Shown: positions 39,595 through 48,041, counted from the first letter of the stretch. The stretch is 64,000 nt of DNA from an uncultured Acidimicrobiales bacterium (GCA_938002965.1 CALKZY010000034.1:1-64000), one strand, 5' to 3'. Notes: generated by a model from the sequence alone, not told the origin. A program made the numbers and translations.

Positions 39595-40353
39595 ATGACA
39601 GACACAACTAGCGGCGCCACGAACACGTCGTCGGAACCCCGGGTCGCCTTCGTTACCGGCGGCAGCCGAGGCATTGGCTTGGCGACCGCCCGCGCGCTGG
39701 CAACCCAGGGCCACCGGGTGGCCGTCGGGTCCCGCACAAAACCCGATGAGCTGGACGACAGCCTTCTCTGGGTCGAATGCGATGTGACCAATCCCGGCTC
39801 GGTCGACGACGCCTTTACGACCATCGAAAACGAGTTCGGTACCGTTCAGATTCTGGTGTCAAACGCCGGAGTAACGGCCGACATGCTAGTTCTGAGGATG
39901 GACGATGACGACTTCACGTCGGTCCTGGATGCAAACCTCGCCGGCGCATTCCGAGTGGCCAAGCGAGCTGTAAGGCCGATGATGAAAACCCGATGGGGGC
40001 GAATTGTCTTCATCTCCTCCGTTGTCGGTGCCCTGGGACAAGCCGGTCAAGCTAACTATGCCGCTTCAAAGGCGGGGCTGGTCGGCCTTGGCCGCTCACT
40101 GGCCCGAGAATTCGCTTCTCGTGGAATCACCGTGAATCTCGTCGCCCCCGGGCCGATCGAAACCGACATGCTGGCTGCAGCAGGCGACGCCGCCATCGAG
40201 GCCATGGTTGGCGCTGTACCGGTCGGTCGCATTGGCCAGCCCGAAGACATCGCTGCAGCCGTCGGCTTTCTCGCATCCGACCACGCCGGCTACATCACCG
40301 GTGTGACTCTTGGCGTCGACGGCGGCCTCGGCATGGGAGGTGGCGCTCAGTAG
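39595..40353 (+). CDS. fabG: 3-oxoacyl-ACP reductase (short-chain dehydrogenase)
   Basis: The start at ATG 39595 is supported by GGGAGA five bases upstream, giving 252 residues; a longer frame overlapping fabH has no signal. The NADPH-binding TGGSRGIG, the SNAGVTAD segment, catalytic Ser in VFISSVV and the YAASKAG Tyr/Lys pair define the SDR fold, and [19 protein letters not shown] fit FabG. It reduces beta-ketoacyl-ACP in each elongation round. It lies between fabH and acpP. Confidence 0.95.
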   Translation: MTDTTSGATNTSSEPRVAFVTGGSRGIGLATARALATQGHRVAVGSRTKPDELDDSLLWVECDVTNPGSVDDAFTTIENEFGTVQILVSNAGVTADMLVLRMDDDDFTSVLDANLAGAFRVAKRAVRPMMKTRWGRIVFISSVVGALGQAGQANYAASKAGLVGLGRSLAREFASRGITVNLVAPGPIETDMLAAAGDAAIEAMVGAVPVGRIGQPEDIAAAVGFLASDHAGYITGVTLGVDGGLGMGGGAQ

Positions 40354-40447
40354 CCACTGACACCGTTAACGTATCTCTGACGAGTTCTCAAAGAGCCGGC
40401 GGTGCGGTTAGCGGTCACCGGTCCTGCGACCGTTACATTACAAGTTG

Positions 40448-40465
40448 CCCGGCGTTGGAGCCGGG
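40448..40465 (+). promoter_or_regulatory. Hairpin in the acpP upstream region
   Basis: CCCGGC and GCCGGG form a 6-bp stem with a 6-nt loop, 14 bp before the acpP ribosome site. It could be a stabilising 5' hairpin or a weak fabG terminator. A TACATT sequence 13 bp upstream of it is a possible -10 for a separate acpP transcript, needed because ACP is usually very abundant. Confidence 0.35.
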
Positions 40466-40493
40466 TGCGAAACCGTTCCAGGAGGAACATTCC

Positions 40494-40733
40494 GTGAGTG
40501 ATGAAGCAAAGTTCGAAGCATTTCAAAAGTGCGCCGTCGAGGTGCTCTCCGTCGACGCCGCCAAGGTGACCAAAGAAGCTCGGTTCGCCGAGGATCTTGA
40601 CGCTGACAGCCTCGACCTCGTAGAGCTGGTCATGGCCCTTGAGGAAGAGTTCGGCGTTTCCGTAGACGAGGAAGAGCTCGAAGGCATCGAGACCGTAGGT
40701 GCTGCCTACGATCTTGTTGTCGGGAAGCTTTAA
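40494..40733 (+). CDS. acpP: Acyl carrier protein
   Basis: A GTG start at 40494 is chosen because AGGAGGA, the strongest ribosome site in the window, lies seven bases before it. The 79-residue acidic protein carries the phosphopantetheine attachment Ser39 in [19 protein letters not shown], followed by acidic helix III. It carries growing acyl chains between Fab enzymes. The TAA stop overlaps the fabF start (TAATG). Confidence 0.97.
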   Translation: MSDEAKFEAFQKCAVEVLSVDAAKVTKEARFAEDLDADSLDLVELVMALEEEFGVSVDEEELEGIETVGAAYDLVVGKL

Positions 40734-41905
40734 TGACGACGGCGGTCGCCGTCACCGGCCTCGGGGTCGTCGCACCCTGCGGGGTCGGCGTCCCGGCGTT
40801 CTGGGAGGGCCTTCTTCGACAGCCCGAACACGGTGATCGAAAGGTTCCTGATTGGGACCCGGCACCTTGGTTCAAAAACCCCAAAGAAGCCCGACGGGCT
40901 GACCGCTTCACCCAGTTCGCCTTGGCCGCTGCCGCCGAAGCGGTGGAACAGGCCGGCGACATGGACCATGACCCCAGCCGAATCGGTGTCTTCATCGGCA
41001 CCGGCATTGGCGGCATCAGCACCAACGAAACGCAAATCGTTACTCGGCATGAAAAGGGCGACCGTCGGGTCTCCCCCTTCCTCATCCCGATGATGATGCC
41101 CAACGCCGCCGGCGCAGCCGTTTCGATGCGCTACGGCATGCAGGGGCCTTGTGAGACCATCGTGACGGCCTGCGCAGCGGGAACGCACTCGATCGGGGCC
41201 GGCCTACACGCCATCCGATCCGGGCGGGTTGATGCGGTCTTGGCCGGCGGAAGCGAAGCACCGTTCTGTCCTACGTCCGTCGCTGGCTTCAGCAACATGA
41301 CAGCATTGTCCAGCACCGGCGAATCAAGACCTTTCGACCGGCGCAGAAACGGCTTTGTGATGTCGGAAGGAGCCGCTGTACTCGTCTTAGAGGATGCCGA
41401 CAAGGCACGACAGCGAGGGGCCAATATTCTGGCCCTCCTGACTGGCGCGGCTAGCACTGCGGATGCTCACCACATCACTGCGCCGTCCCCAGGCGGTTCA
41501 GGAGCCATTCGCTGTATGGAGATGGCAATGTCCGACGCCGGTCTGTCGCCATCGGACATTGTCCATATCAACGCCCATGGAACCTCGACGTCGCTGAACG
41601 ACGCGGCAGAGGCCGAAGCGGTGGGCAAGGTCTTCGGAACCACCGGGGGACCTGCGGTGACATCAACCAAGGGTGTCACCGGCCACGCGCTCGGCGCCGC
41701 CGGGGCGTTGGAGGCAGCAGCGGTCATCGAGTCGATGCGCAACGGCCTGATACCTCCAACGTTCGGTCTTGAAGAACCTGACCCCGAACTCCCGGCAATC
41801 GACCTGGTTACCGAGCCAAGGCCTTGGACTCCAGGTCCGACCCTGTCGAACAGCTTCGGATTCGGTGGACACAACGGCACGATCGTGTTGACCCCAGCGG
41901 CCTAA
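40733..41905 (+). CDS. fabF: Beta-ketoacyl-ACP synthase II
   Basis: FabF extends acyl-ACP chains with malonyl-ACP. The catalytic Cys147 lies in TACAAGTHSIG and the two histidines in INAHGTST and TGHALGAAG. The C-terminal NSFGFGGHNGTIVL motif is intact. At 390 residues it is about 20 shorter than usual, mainly at the N-terminus, where a direct GLGVVAPCG opening is present. It is coupled to acpP by a 1-bp overlap and ends 16 bp before the convergent fabZ. Confidence 0.96.
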   Translation: MTTAVAVTGLGVVAPCGVGVPAFWEGLLRQPEHGDRKVPDWDPAPWFKNPKEARRADRFTQFALAAAAEAVEQAGDMDHDPSRIGVFIGTGIGGISTNETQIVTRHEKGDRRVSPFLIPMMMPNAAGAAVSMRYGMQGPCETIVTACAAGTHSIGAGLHAIRSGRVDAVLAGGSEAPFCPTSVAGFSNMTALSSTGESRPFDRRRNGFVMSEGAAVLVLEDADKARQRGANILALLTGAASTADAHHITAPSPGGSGAIRCMEMAMSDAGLSPSDIVHINAHGTSTSLNDAAEAEAVGKVFGTTGGPAVTSTKGVTGHALGAAGALEAAAVIESMRNGLIPPTFGLEEPDPELPAIDLVTEPRPWTPGPTLSNSFGFGGHNGTIVLTPAA

Positions 41906-41921
41906 GTCAAGCCTGAACTGG

Positions 41922-42356
41922 CTACTGGTCAGCGATTACAAACGTCAGGTCGGCCTGGCAAGCAGTCTCGCCGTTGACAGAGGCGAGGCCCTTGCCTTTA
42001 CCGGCGCGGCCGCCAAGACGGGTCAACTCGACGGACATTTCCAACATGTCCCCTGGCAGAACCTGCCGTCGGAACTTGGTGTTGTTCACCCCGGCGAGTA
42101 GCGGAATCTTCCCGGTGAATCGGGGTGCCGTGAGAACTCCAACCGCCCCCACCTGAGCTAGGGCCTCAATCATCAGCACCCCGGGCAACGTCGGCCTTCC
42201 AGGAAAGTGGCCGGAAAAGAACCACTCATCGCCGGTGAGGGTCCAGGTAGCCTTGGCCCGCTCAGCCGGGACCAGCTCGACGAACTCGTCCACGAAGAGA
42301 AACGGCGGGCGGTGTGGAAGAATATCGACTGGTTTCGGCAGCTCGGATCCGCTCAT
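41922..42356 (-). CDS. fabZ: 3-hydroxyacyl-ACP dehydratase FabZ
   Basis: This hot-dog fold enzyme removes water from 3-hydroxyacyl-ACP. The opening LPHRPPFLFVDEF and the active-site helix SGHFPGRPTLPGVLMIEALAQ (catalytic His in GHFPG) are typical, and 144 residues is normal. It lies on the opposite strand to the other fab genes, with no good ribosome site before ATG 42356. Its transcript must start within the 121 bp after the HU gene, or read through from it. Confidence 0.94.
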   Translation of the reverse strand: MSGSELPKPVDILPHRPPFLFVDEFVELVPAERAKATWTLTGDEWFFSGHFPGRPTLPGVLMIEALAQVGAVGVLTAPRFTGKIPLLAGVNNTKFRRQVLPGDMLEMSVELTRLGGRAGKGKGLASVNGETACQADLTFVIADQ

Positions 42357-42390
42357 AGGCGGTCAGCTTACTTAGAGTCCGAACGCGAAA

Positions 42391-42418
42391 GCGAGCACCC
42401 ACCGGAATGGATGCTCGC
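42391..42418 (-). terminator. Hairpin terminator after the HU gene
   Basis: An 11-bp stem with one G-T pair and a 6-nt loop (42391-42401 with 42408-42418) is followed on the minus strand by TTTCG. It lies 60 bp past the HU stop and 35 bp before fabZ, and would separate the very abundant HU message from fabZ. Confidence 0.65.
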
Positions 42419-42477
42419 CTACGTCTAGAGAGTCTGATTGTAGGGACGTTACCCGACCCCACTATCAGCCAATGTGA

Positions 42478-42759
42478 TCAGACGGCTGCTTTACCAGCCG
42501 CTTTTAGCTTCGTCAGGGCGCTTACCTTTGCTGCCTTGGAAGCTGGGATGGCGATCTTCTCACCGGTTTGGGGGTTGTGCCCCGTACGAGCCTTACGCTC
42601 AACCTGCTCGAACTTGACCCAGCCCTGGATGGTGACGTCACCGCCACCGGAAACGGTGTCAGCGACGACATCAAACATTCCTGTAATCGTGGCGTCGACA
42701 TCTTTCTTGCTGACGCCGGTACTCTCGGCGACTGCGTCAACCAATTCAGACTTGTTCAT
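42478..42759 (-). CDS. HU family DNA-binding protein
   Basis: The start at ATG 42759 has AAGGAG five bases upstream; a longer frame lacks a signal. The 93-residue product begins MNKSELVDAVAESTGVSKKD and has the beta-arm motif GHNPQTGEKIAIPAS, which marks HU/IHF proteins that bend and compact DNA. It lacks the long Lys/Ala-rich tail of mycobacterial HupB, ending in a short KLKAAGKAAV. It is divergent from the Nudix gene across 236 bp. Confidence 0.96.
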   Translation of the reverse strand: MNKSELVDAVAESTGVSKKDVDATITGMFDVVADTVSGGGDVTIQGWVKFEQVERKARTGHNPQTGEKIAIPASKAAKVSALTKLKAAGKAAV

Positions 42760-42982
42760 GCGAACTCCTTCATTTTCACGGGACCTACCTACCAAAGGGT
42801 CTCAGGGTATCGAGCACCCTAAATCACAACGCAAGATGTTCGGCAACCTAGTGGGACCGAGACCGGCGGTATTGCCGGGGTTTGCACCTTGTCGTCAAAT
42901 GACAGGCCAGTGGTCAGACTAGCCAGATCCTGCGGCCTGTAGTCGGATAGTCGCCCTTTTTTTGGCCGGTCGACAACGTCGG

Positions 42983-42988
42983 TATGGT
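42983..42988 (+). promoter_or_regulatory. Possible leaderless -10 (TATGGT) for the Nudix gene
   Basis: TATGGT fits TANNNT and ends exactly 7 nt before ATG 42996. TTTGGC or TTGGCC lies 15-16 bp upstream as a possible -35. No ribosome-binding sequence precedes the ATG. Confidence 0.45.
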
Positions 42989-42995
42989 GACAGCA

Positions 42996-43529
42996 ATGAC
43001 TGACAGCGATCGCTTTCTCCCTCTCGTCGGAACTCTGGCCTACGTCTGGGACACCGACCGAGACGTCGTGTTAATGGTCCGCCGTAACAAGCGGGCTGAC
43101 GACAATCACTTCGGAAAGGTGAACGGACTCGGCGGGAAAGTGGAGAAGAACGAGTCGATCGTTCAGGGTCTGCGCCGGGAGTTGATGGAGGAGGCAACCA
43201 TCGAGTTGGTCGACTTCTCGCTCAAAGGCACGGTCACCTGGTCAAACTTCGGCCCCCGCCAAGAGGACTGGTTGGGTTTCTTGTTTGTCGTTACCGACTG
43301 GACGGGAACGCCACCCAACAGCAACGACGAAGGGGAGCTCGACTGGGTTCCTCGCCAACAGCTGCTGGCCGCCTGCCAACACGACCAAGAAGCCGTTGAT
43401 GCCCTACCGATGTGGCCCGGAGACCACCTGTTCGTCCCGCTCATGTTTGACAGCGAGCCGGGTCAGTTTCATGGAACGATGCCCTATGACGGCGACCACC
43501 ACACAGCCTGGACAGTGGACTGGATCTGA
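42996..43529 (+). CDS. Nudix hydrolase, MTH1-like (probable 8-oxo-dGTP diphosphatase)
   Basis: The Nudix box reads GGKVEKNES, then LRRELMEEAT, matching Gx5Ex7REUxEE; the final glycine is replaced by threonine. The early MVRRNKRADDNHFGKVNGLG and the late GQFHGTMPYDG recall human MTH1 (NUDT1), which cleans oxidised purine nucleotides from the pool. The ATG 42996 is chosen because of the TANNNT element 7 nt upstream; ATG 42984 is the other option. The gene stands alone between HU and the redox-type sigma factor, a fitting neighbour for an oxidative-damage enzyme. Confidence 0.85.
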   Translation: MTDSDRFLPLVGTLAYVWDTDRDVVLMVRRNKRADDNHFGKVNGLGGKVEKNESIVQGLRRELMEEATIELVDFSLKGTVTWSNFGPRQEDWLGFLFVVTDWTGTPPNSNDEGELDWVPRQQLLAACQHDQEAVDALPMWPGDHLFVPLMFDSEPGQFHGTMPYDGDHHTAWTVDWI

Positions 43530-43612
43530 CCCGGCTTAGCCCAGCCGATCTCGTTGAGCAGCCAGAATTTTGGAGCCGATGAGAGAAGCCTACGTGGATA
43601 CCGGGTCGTCAC

Positions 43613-43638
43613 GGAATATTCTGGGCCGTGCACAAGTT
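43613..43638 (+). promoter_or_regulatory. SigR-type promoter (GGAAT-N18-GTT) at the sigma factor gene
   Basis: GGAAT at 43613-43617 and GTT at 43636-43638 are separated by exactly 18 bp, the spacing known for Streptomyces SigR target promoters. The expected start site would fall at about 43645-43648, on or just before ATG 43648. The sigma factor would thus control its own gene. Confidence 0.65.
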
Positions 43639-43647
43639 CCCTACTCG

Positions 43648-44271
43648 ATGGTTGCCGTAATGGACAGACCCGACACAAGCTCGGTCACAGGTACAGAGTC
43701 AGAGGCCGATATGCCGGTCGACGCACCCAGCCCGTCGAACGGACTTGATGCCCAAGCGAAGTTCGAGCAGTACATCCGGCCGGAGATGGACATTCTCTAC
43801 CGGACCGCTTGGTCACTGACTCGAAACGACGCCGACGCACAGGACCTGGTTCAGGACACGCTCGTGCGAGCGTTCCGATCTTTGGACCGGTTCGATGGTC
43901 GCTACCCCCGCGCCTGGTTGATGACAATCATGCGCAATGCCAACATCAACCGGGTTCGCAAGAAGAAGCCGGATCTGCTCAATGATCCGGACTTGACCTT
44001 TGAGCGGTCGACTGACTTCGCAGACACCGCTGACCCCGAATCCATTGTCGTCGAGCCGCAGCTGGACGCCGCCATCGAGGATGCATTCGCTTTGCTATCC
44101 GACGACTTTCGACAGGTCGTTGAGCTGGTTGACCTCAACGGTTTGGCCTACCAGGAGGCAGCCGAAGCACTCGATGTCCCGGTTGGCACCGTTATGAGTC
44201 GGCTGCATCGGGCCAGAGGGCGAATTCGAGATCACTTGGCCACTGTCGGCCTTGATTCGGAGGTGAGGTGA
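43648..44271 (+). CDS. ECF sigma factor, SigR/SigH type
   Basis: Region 2 runs from about residue 46 (PEMDILYRTAWSLTRNDADA, QDLVQDTLVRAFRSLDRFDG, RAWLMTIMRNANINRVRKK) and region 4 from about 145 (SDDFRQVVELVDLNGLAYQE, VPVGTVMSRLHRARGR). The following gene encodes an RsrA-like zinc anti-sigma factor, so this is most likely the thiol-oxidative stress sigma factor. The start at ATG 43648 follows from the SigR-type promoter directly before it. The frame is open further upstream to 43570; Streptomyces SigR also has a longer, unstable isoform from an upstream start, so an extended form is possible here. Confidence 0.88.
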   Translation: MVAVMDRPDTSSVTGTESEADMPVDAPSPSNGLDAQAKFEQYIRPEMDILYRTAWSLTRNDADAQDLVQDTLVRAFRSLDRFDGRYPRAWLMTIMRNANINRVRKKKPDLLNDPDLTFERSTDFADTADPESIVVEPQLDAAIEDAFALLSDDFRQVVELVDLNGLAYQEAAEALDVPVGTVMSRLHRARGRIRDHLATVGLDSEVR

Positions 44272-44272
44272 G

Positions 44273-44557
44273 ATGATGGAGTTGTTAAGACGCCTACGAG
44301 GCGAGATGTCGTGTGGGCAAGTACTCGAAGTGCTTCAAGCCCACCTCGATGGCGAGGTTGATGCCGAGACGGCCCGCAAGGTCGCTCAGCATCTGGACAA
44401 ATGTCAGCTTTGTGATCACGAGGCCTCCGTCTACACGCGAATCAAGTCCGGCCTGGCCAGCAAACGACGGGTCCTCGACCCGGTCATCCTGGACCAGCTG
44501 GACCACTTCGCCAATCGGCTGGTCTCCGAGGGCGCACCACCCTCCGACAGCGACTGA
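44273..44557 (+). CDS. Zinc-binding anti-sigma factor, RsrA-like
   Basis: The 94-residue protein carries the ZAS signature H40-x3-C44-x2-C47 (QHLDKCQLC) and a further cysteine near the N-terminus, Cys14 in EMSCGQVLEVL, matching the cysteine positions of RsrA. In RsrA the zinc is released when these thiols are oxidised to a disulphide, freeing SigR. Here the C-terminal second half of RsrA-type cysteines is absent, as it is in several homologues. GGAGGTGAG lies inside the end of the sigma gene, 1-4 bases before the ATGATG start. Confidence 0.9.
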   Translation: MMELLRRLRGEMSCGQVLEVLQAHLDGEVDAETARKVAQHLDKCQLCDHEASVYTRIKSGLASKRRVLDPVILDQLDHFANRLVSEGAPPSDSD

Positions 44558-44569
44558 ATTTCGATAAAC

Positions 44570-44599
44570 GTGGCACCGCCGGGTACCGGCCGGTATAGT
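44570..44599 (+). promoter_or_regulatory. Candidate leuA promoter
   Basis: A good -10 TATAGT (44594-44599) is preceded at 18 bp by GTGGCA (4 of 6 matches to TTGACA). It sits 17 bp before the leader peptide start codon. Confidence 0.5.
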
Positions 44600-44615
44600 T
44601 CAGAAGGTGCTAGCG

Positions 44616-44651
44616 ATGCTTGACCTCCGACTTCTGGGCCCGGCCGCTTAA
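44616..44651 (+). CDS. leuL: Leucine-rich leader peptide of leuA
   Basis: ATG 44616 opens an 11-codon frame reading MLDLRLLGPAA, with four leucine codons (CTT, CTC, CTT, CTG) among the first seven. AGAAGG lies 8 nt upstream and a TATAGT -10 just before it. It has the expected form of an attenuation leader that senses Leu-tRNA supply. The stop codon lies inside a small hairpin (CGCTT/AAGCG, 44645-44658) whose second arm is complementary to a later segment. Confidence 0.7.
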   Translation: MLDLRLLGPAA

Positions 44652-44857
44652 TCAAGCGCGTCGGGGTACAACCAAGTCCGAAGCTCAAGCCCCACCCGGC
44701 CAATCAGCTGTCTCGCTCCATGCGAAGTGGCAGGCTTGTTCCGTTCCCCCGGACGTATGTCGCCGATCGGATGGTCTGGTTGCGTGCATCGCATGCCGAC
44801 CGTGACCATGGCGCTACACACGAGCGCTTTGCAACACTGAAGCGCATCTGTGACCAT
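44645..44857 (+). promoter_or_regulatory. Structured leuA leader with alternative hairpins
   Basis: This stretch of more than 300 non-coding bases holds a set of mutually complementary arms: CGCTT (44645-44649), AAGCGC (44654-44659), GCGCT (44811-44815), AGCGCTT (44823-44829) and AAGCGC (44840-44845). Hairpins 44811-44827 and 44824-44845 exclude one another. A nested stem (ATGGTC 44771-44776 with GACCAT 44804-44809, enclosing GCGTGC/GCATGC) can re-pair with a second GACCAT at 44852-44857. A pseudoknot called the LEU element is known upstream of actinobacterial leuA genes; this may be a relative. Confidence 0.55.
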
Positions 44858-44921
44858 ACGTTTGGATCGCTCGTTCACGACCAGTCACCGAATCACGGAT
44901 GATCATAAGGATCACAACGCC

Positions 44922-46601
44922 ATGAATACAAGCCGAATGCCAATAGAGAAGTACCAGGCCTACCCTCCGGTCGACCTACCAAGTCGATCCTGGCCAGGCG
45001 TCATCGTCAACAAGGCACCGCTCTGGTGCAGCGTCGATCTACGCGACGGGAACCAGGCCCTCATCGAGCCAATGGACCCTGACCGCAAACGACTCATGTT
45101 CGACCACCTGGTCGCCATCGGCTTCAAGGAGATAGAGGTCGGTTTTCCTGCTGCTTCGGACACCGACTTCGAGTTTGTACGCAACATTATCGAGGACGAC
45201 GCCATCCCCGATGACGTCACAATTCAGGTCCTCACCCAGGCCAGAGATGAACTCATCGACCGCACCTACGAATCGATCGCTGGCTCCAAGCAGGCCATCG
45301 TTCATCTGTACAACTCCACCTCCACGGTGCAAAGACGCGTTGTCTTCGGTCTTGATGAGGCCGGCATCACCGACATCGCCGTCAACGGCGCCAAGCGCTG
45401 TCGTCACAACGAAGCAAGCGTCGCCGGGACGCAGGTTCGATACGAATACTCCCCCGAGAGTTTCACCGGAACCGAGCTGCCGTTTGCGAAACACATCTGC
45501 GAAGCCGTTATGGATGTCTTCGAGCCAGACGCCGACAATCGGCTTATTCTTAACCTGCCCGCCACGGTGGAAATGAGCACCGCGAATATCTACGGCGACA
45601 TGATTGAGTGGTTCCACAACAACATTAAGGATCGACCGTCGGTCATCTTGTCACTTCACCCTCACAACGATCGCGGTACTGCAGTCGCCGCCGCCGAGTT
45701 CGGTGTCATGGCTGGCGCAGACCGAGTCGAAGGCACGCTGTTTGGTAACGGCGAGCGGACCGGCAACGTCGACGTCGTCACCCTCGCTCTGAACCTGTTC
45801 AGCCAAGGCGTTGACCCGATGCTGGATCTGACTGACATCAACGAACTGCGTCGCATCGCTGAACACTGCAACCAATTGCCCATCCATCCCCGGCACCCCT
45901 ATGTCGGCGACCTGGTCTACACCGCGTTTTCCGGCTCTCATCAGGACGCCATCAAGAAGGGCTTCGAGGCCATGGGCCGTACCGGCCAAACCCTCTGGGA
46001 GGTTCCTTACCTGCCCATCGATCCTCAAGACGTAGGTCGGACGTACGAGGACGTGATCAGGGTCAACTCGCAGAGTGGCAAGGGTGGCGTGGCGTACCTC
46101 CTGAAGTCCGAACAGGAGCTTGACCTTCCCCGACGGCTCCAGATCGAGTTCACCCGAGTCATTCAGCAAATCACCGATGCCACCGGCAAGGAAATCACCG
46201 GCGACGAGATCTGGGCGCAGTTCCAGGCTCACTACTTGTCCGCATCGAAGCCGTTCGAGTTGGTGTCGTTCAGCTCGTCGCAGAACTTGGCTGGCGCCGA
46301 CCGCTCACAGATGACGGCGACCATTCGCGTCGATGGCGAGGACGTTGCCATCGACGGCGAAGGCGGTGGAACCGTAGAGTCATTTGCCAACGCCATCCGC
46401 TCCAACCTCGACCTTGACGTCCGGATACTCGACTATCACGAACATGCTGTAGGCACCGGTGCCGATGCCAAGGCCGTTTGTTACATGGAGCTGAAGATTG
46501 ACGGTCGAGAGCTTTGGGGCGTCGGTATGCACGGCGACATCGTCACTGCGTCGCTACGGGCCATCGTTTCTGGAGCCAACCGGGCCAAGTCCGGAGCCTG
46601 A
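44922..46601 (+). CDS. leuA: 2-isopropylmalate synthase
   Basis: LeuA condenses acetyl-CoA with 2-ketoisovalerate, the first committed step of leucine synthesis. The long type-2 form fits: after the N-terminal RPSRSWPG-like lead (PSRSWPGVIVNKAPLWCSVD) come the catalytic LRDGNQALIEPM, the metal-binding HPHNDRG, and GNGERTGNVD. A C-terminal regulatory domain (residues about 430-559) should bind leucine for feedback control. ATG 44922 is selected, with AAGGA 10 nt upstream, giving 559 residues. It is followed by a strong hairpin. Confidence 0.96.
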   Translation: MNTSRMPIEKYQAYPPVDLPSRSWPGVIVNKAPLWCSVDLRDGNQALIEPMDPDRKRLMFDHLVAIGFKEIEVGFPAASDTDFEFVRNIIEDDAIPDDVTIQVLTQARDELIDRTYESIAGSKQAIVHLYNSTSTVQRRVVFGLDEAGITDIAVNGAKRCRHNEASVAGTQVRYEYSPESFTGTELPFAKHICEAVMDVFEPDADNRLILNLPATVEMSTANIYGDMIEWFHNNIKDRPSVILSLHPHNDRGTAVAAAEFGVMAGADRVEGTLFGNGERTGNVDVVTLALNLFSQGVDPMLDLTDINELRRIAEHCNQLPIHPRHPYVGDLVYTAFSGSHQDAIKKGFEAMGRTGQTLWEVPYLPIDPQDVGRTYEDVIRVNSQSGKGGVAYLLKSEQELDLPRRLQIEFTRVIQQITDATGKEITGDEIWAQFQAHYLSASKPFELVSFSSSQNLAGADRSQMTATIRVDGEDVAIDGEGGGTVESFANAIRSNLDLDVRILDYHEHAVGTGADAKAVCYMELKIDGRELWGVGMHGDIVTASLRAIVSGANRAKSGA

Positions 46602-46607
46602 TACTGA

Positions 46608-46643
46608 GGACTGGGCTATTGGCGTTCTGTCATAGCCCAGTCC
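46608..46643 (+). terminator. Hairpin terminator after leuA, shared with the DUF3179 gene
   Basis: A perfect 12-bp inverted repeat (46608-46619 with 46632-46643, loop 12) fills most of the 54-bp gap between the convergent genes. No T run follows, but position and symmetry suggest a two-way terminator. Confidence 0.65.
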
Positions 46644-46655
46644 GACGTCGCCTCG

Positions 46656-48041
46656 TTACGATTCGAACAGACTGTCGGCCCCAAAGAAGGCCTGCCAGGC
46701 AAACCAAAACTCGTTCCGGTGAACGACAGTGTTCAACTGGGTTCCAGCTAGGGGCCCGTCAGTGGCCAGCCCAACGATGCTCCAGGTTGACCCCGTCTGG
46801 TCATCGGTGAACTGTCCCGCCTCGGGGCCCGGTGAGAACCTAAGAGTCTCACCGTCGACGACTGGGTCGAGGGCGAGAGCGGTGCCGATGGCGTCAGATA
46901 CTCCGATGACCTGCTGGTCGAGCGCATCGGCTGTCTCACCGCCTGCGAACACGACCACTGGTATCTCGCCGATGACGTCGTTTATCACCATGACTTCTTG
47001 AGCCACTGCGAATGGGTAAGCCCGGGCTCCGTCGTCGGTGTCAACCCCGATTACTCGGGACAGAGCGGGCAAGCTATCGTCGACCTCGCCGTTGAACAGG
47101 AACGGCCGCTCTGATGACGAGTAACCGACGTACGGGTTAACCCCATAGCTTTGTCGGCCGAACGCGCTCTCGGCTGCCAGCGAGCGACCCTCGGGAAAGT
47201 TCTCCGAGAACTGGCTGAACGACACCACTGACGTCGGCAGAATGGCCAACTCGGTTCCCGCATAGTCCCCCACCACGGCCTCGCCGGTAATCTGCTGCCA
47301 CAGCGAGGTGGTTGAGTCGTCCCACATCACGAGGTCGCTATTTCGTAGCAAACCTGAGACGCCGAAACGAAGGGTCTCACCGTCGACGCGCCGATCAAAG
47401 GCCAGCGCTGTGTTGCATAGTGGGCAGAACGTCACGGCCACAGGGACATCCCCGAAAGCGTCGTTGACAATCTCGTGGCGGGTGAGAATCGACAGCGGGT
47501 AGAAGCGAGATTCACCGTTCACTGTCACTAGAGCGCCCGGTTCACGCGGCCCCAACCACTGGCTGGCCAACGCCACGGTCTCGAAGACCGGTGTATCTAT
47601 TGGCGGAATGCCATCGCGAGGGTCTGAGCCTCCGAGGCCGGACAGAAACTCCTCCCAATCCTCGACTGTTCGCCTGCCCCAGTCCGTCGGCCAATCTAAG
47701 CCACTCAAGGTCGAGGGCAGATTGTCAGCAGCCGCCCTGTCCTCGATGACATCGACATTGGCGTTGCCGCGGAGTACTCCACCCTCGGTCGAGAACTCAA
47801 CTCCCACGTCGGGAAGAAAGGTGGTCGTCGGCCCGGTTACCTCAACGCGAGAGCCTTCGGCTTCAGTTTCCTGTTCCGCCAATTCGTCCTCCTCAGTCAC
47901 GGCGGACGCAGTTGAGTCGTTGGTTACGTCTCTGGCGTTCTCATCCCCACCGGCAGAACAAGCCGAGGCGACGAGGGCACTGACGGTCAGGCCAGCGACA
48001 AGTCGCCGAAAGAGCAGGTTCGTTGGCATTGGAGATTCCAT
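46656..48041 (-). CDS. DUF3179 lipoprotein
   Basis: From ATG 48041 the product starts with a lipoprotein signal peptide ending in LVASAC (lipid Cys28), then a 90-residue acidic linker. The DUF3179 domain follows, with the hallmark VAVTFCPLCNTALAFDR, LYPLSIL-like FYPLSILTRHEIVND and NPYVGYS. A second half repeats the theme (AYPFAVAQEVMVINDVIGE, VVVFAGGETADAL) without the CxxC. The domain's chemistry is unknown. ATG 48029 is an alternative start. It is the last minus-strand gene after trpA, 79 bp away. Confidence 0.85.
   Translation of the reverse strand: MESPMPTNLLFRRLVAGLTVSALVASACSAGGDENARDVTNDSTASAVTEEDELAEQETEAEGSRVEVTGPTTTFLPDVGVEFSTEGGVLRGNANVDVIEDRAAADNLPSTLSGLDWPTDWGRRTVEDWEEFLSGLGGSDPRDGIPPIDTPVFETVALASQWLGPREPGALVTVNGESRFYPLSILTRHEIVNDAFGDVPVAVTFCPLCNTALAFDRRVDGETLRFGVSGLLRNSDLVMWDDSTTSLWQQITGEAVVGDYAGTELAILPTSVVSFSQFSENFPEGRSLAAESAFGRQSYGVNPYVGYSSSERPFLFNGEVDDSLPALSRVIGVDTDDGARAYPFAVAQEVMVINDVIGEIPVVVFAGGETADALDQQVIGVSDAIGTALALDPVVDGETLRFSPGPEAGQFTDDQTGSTWSIVGLATDGPLAGTQLNTVVHRNEFWFAWQAFFGADSLFES

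Noticed and set aside
40730-41188. Open frames on the minus strand opposite fabF
   Set aside because: FabF is certain on the plus strand with all catalytic residues; the opposite frames show no family features.
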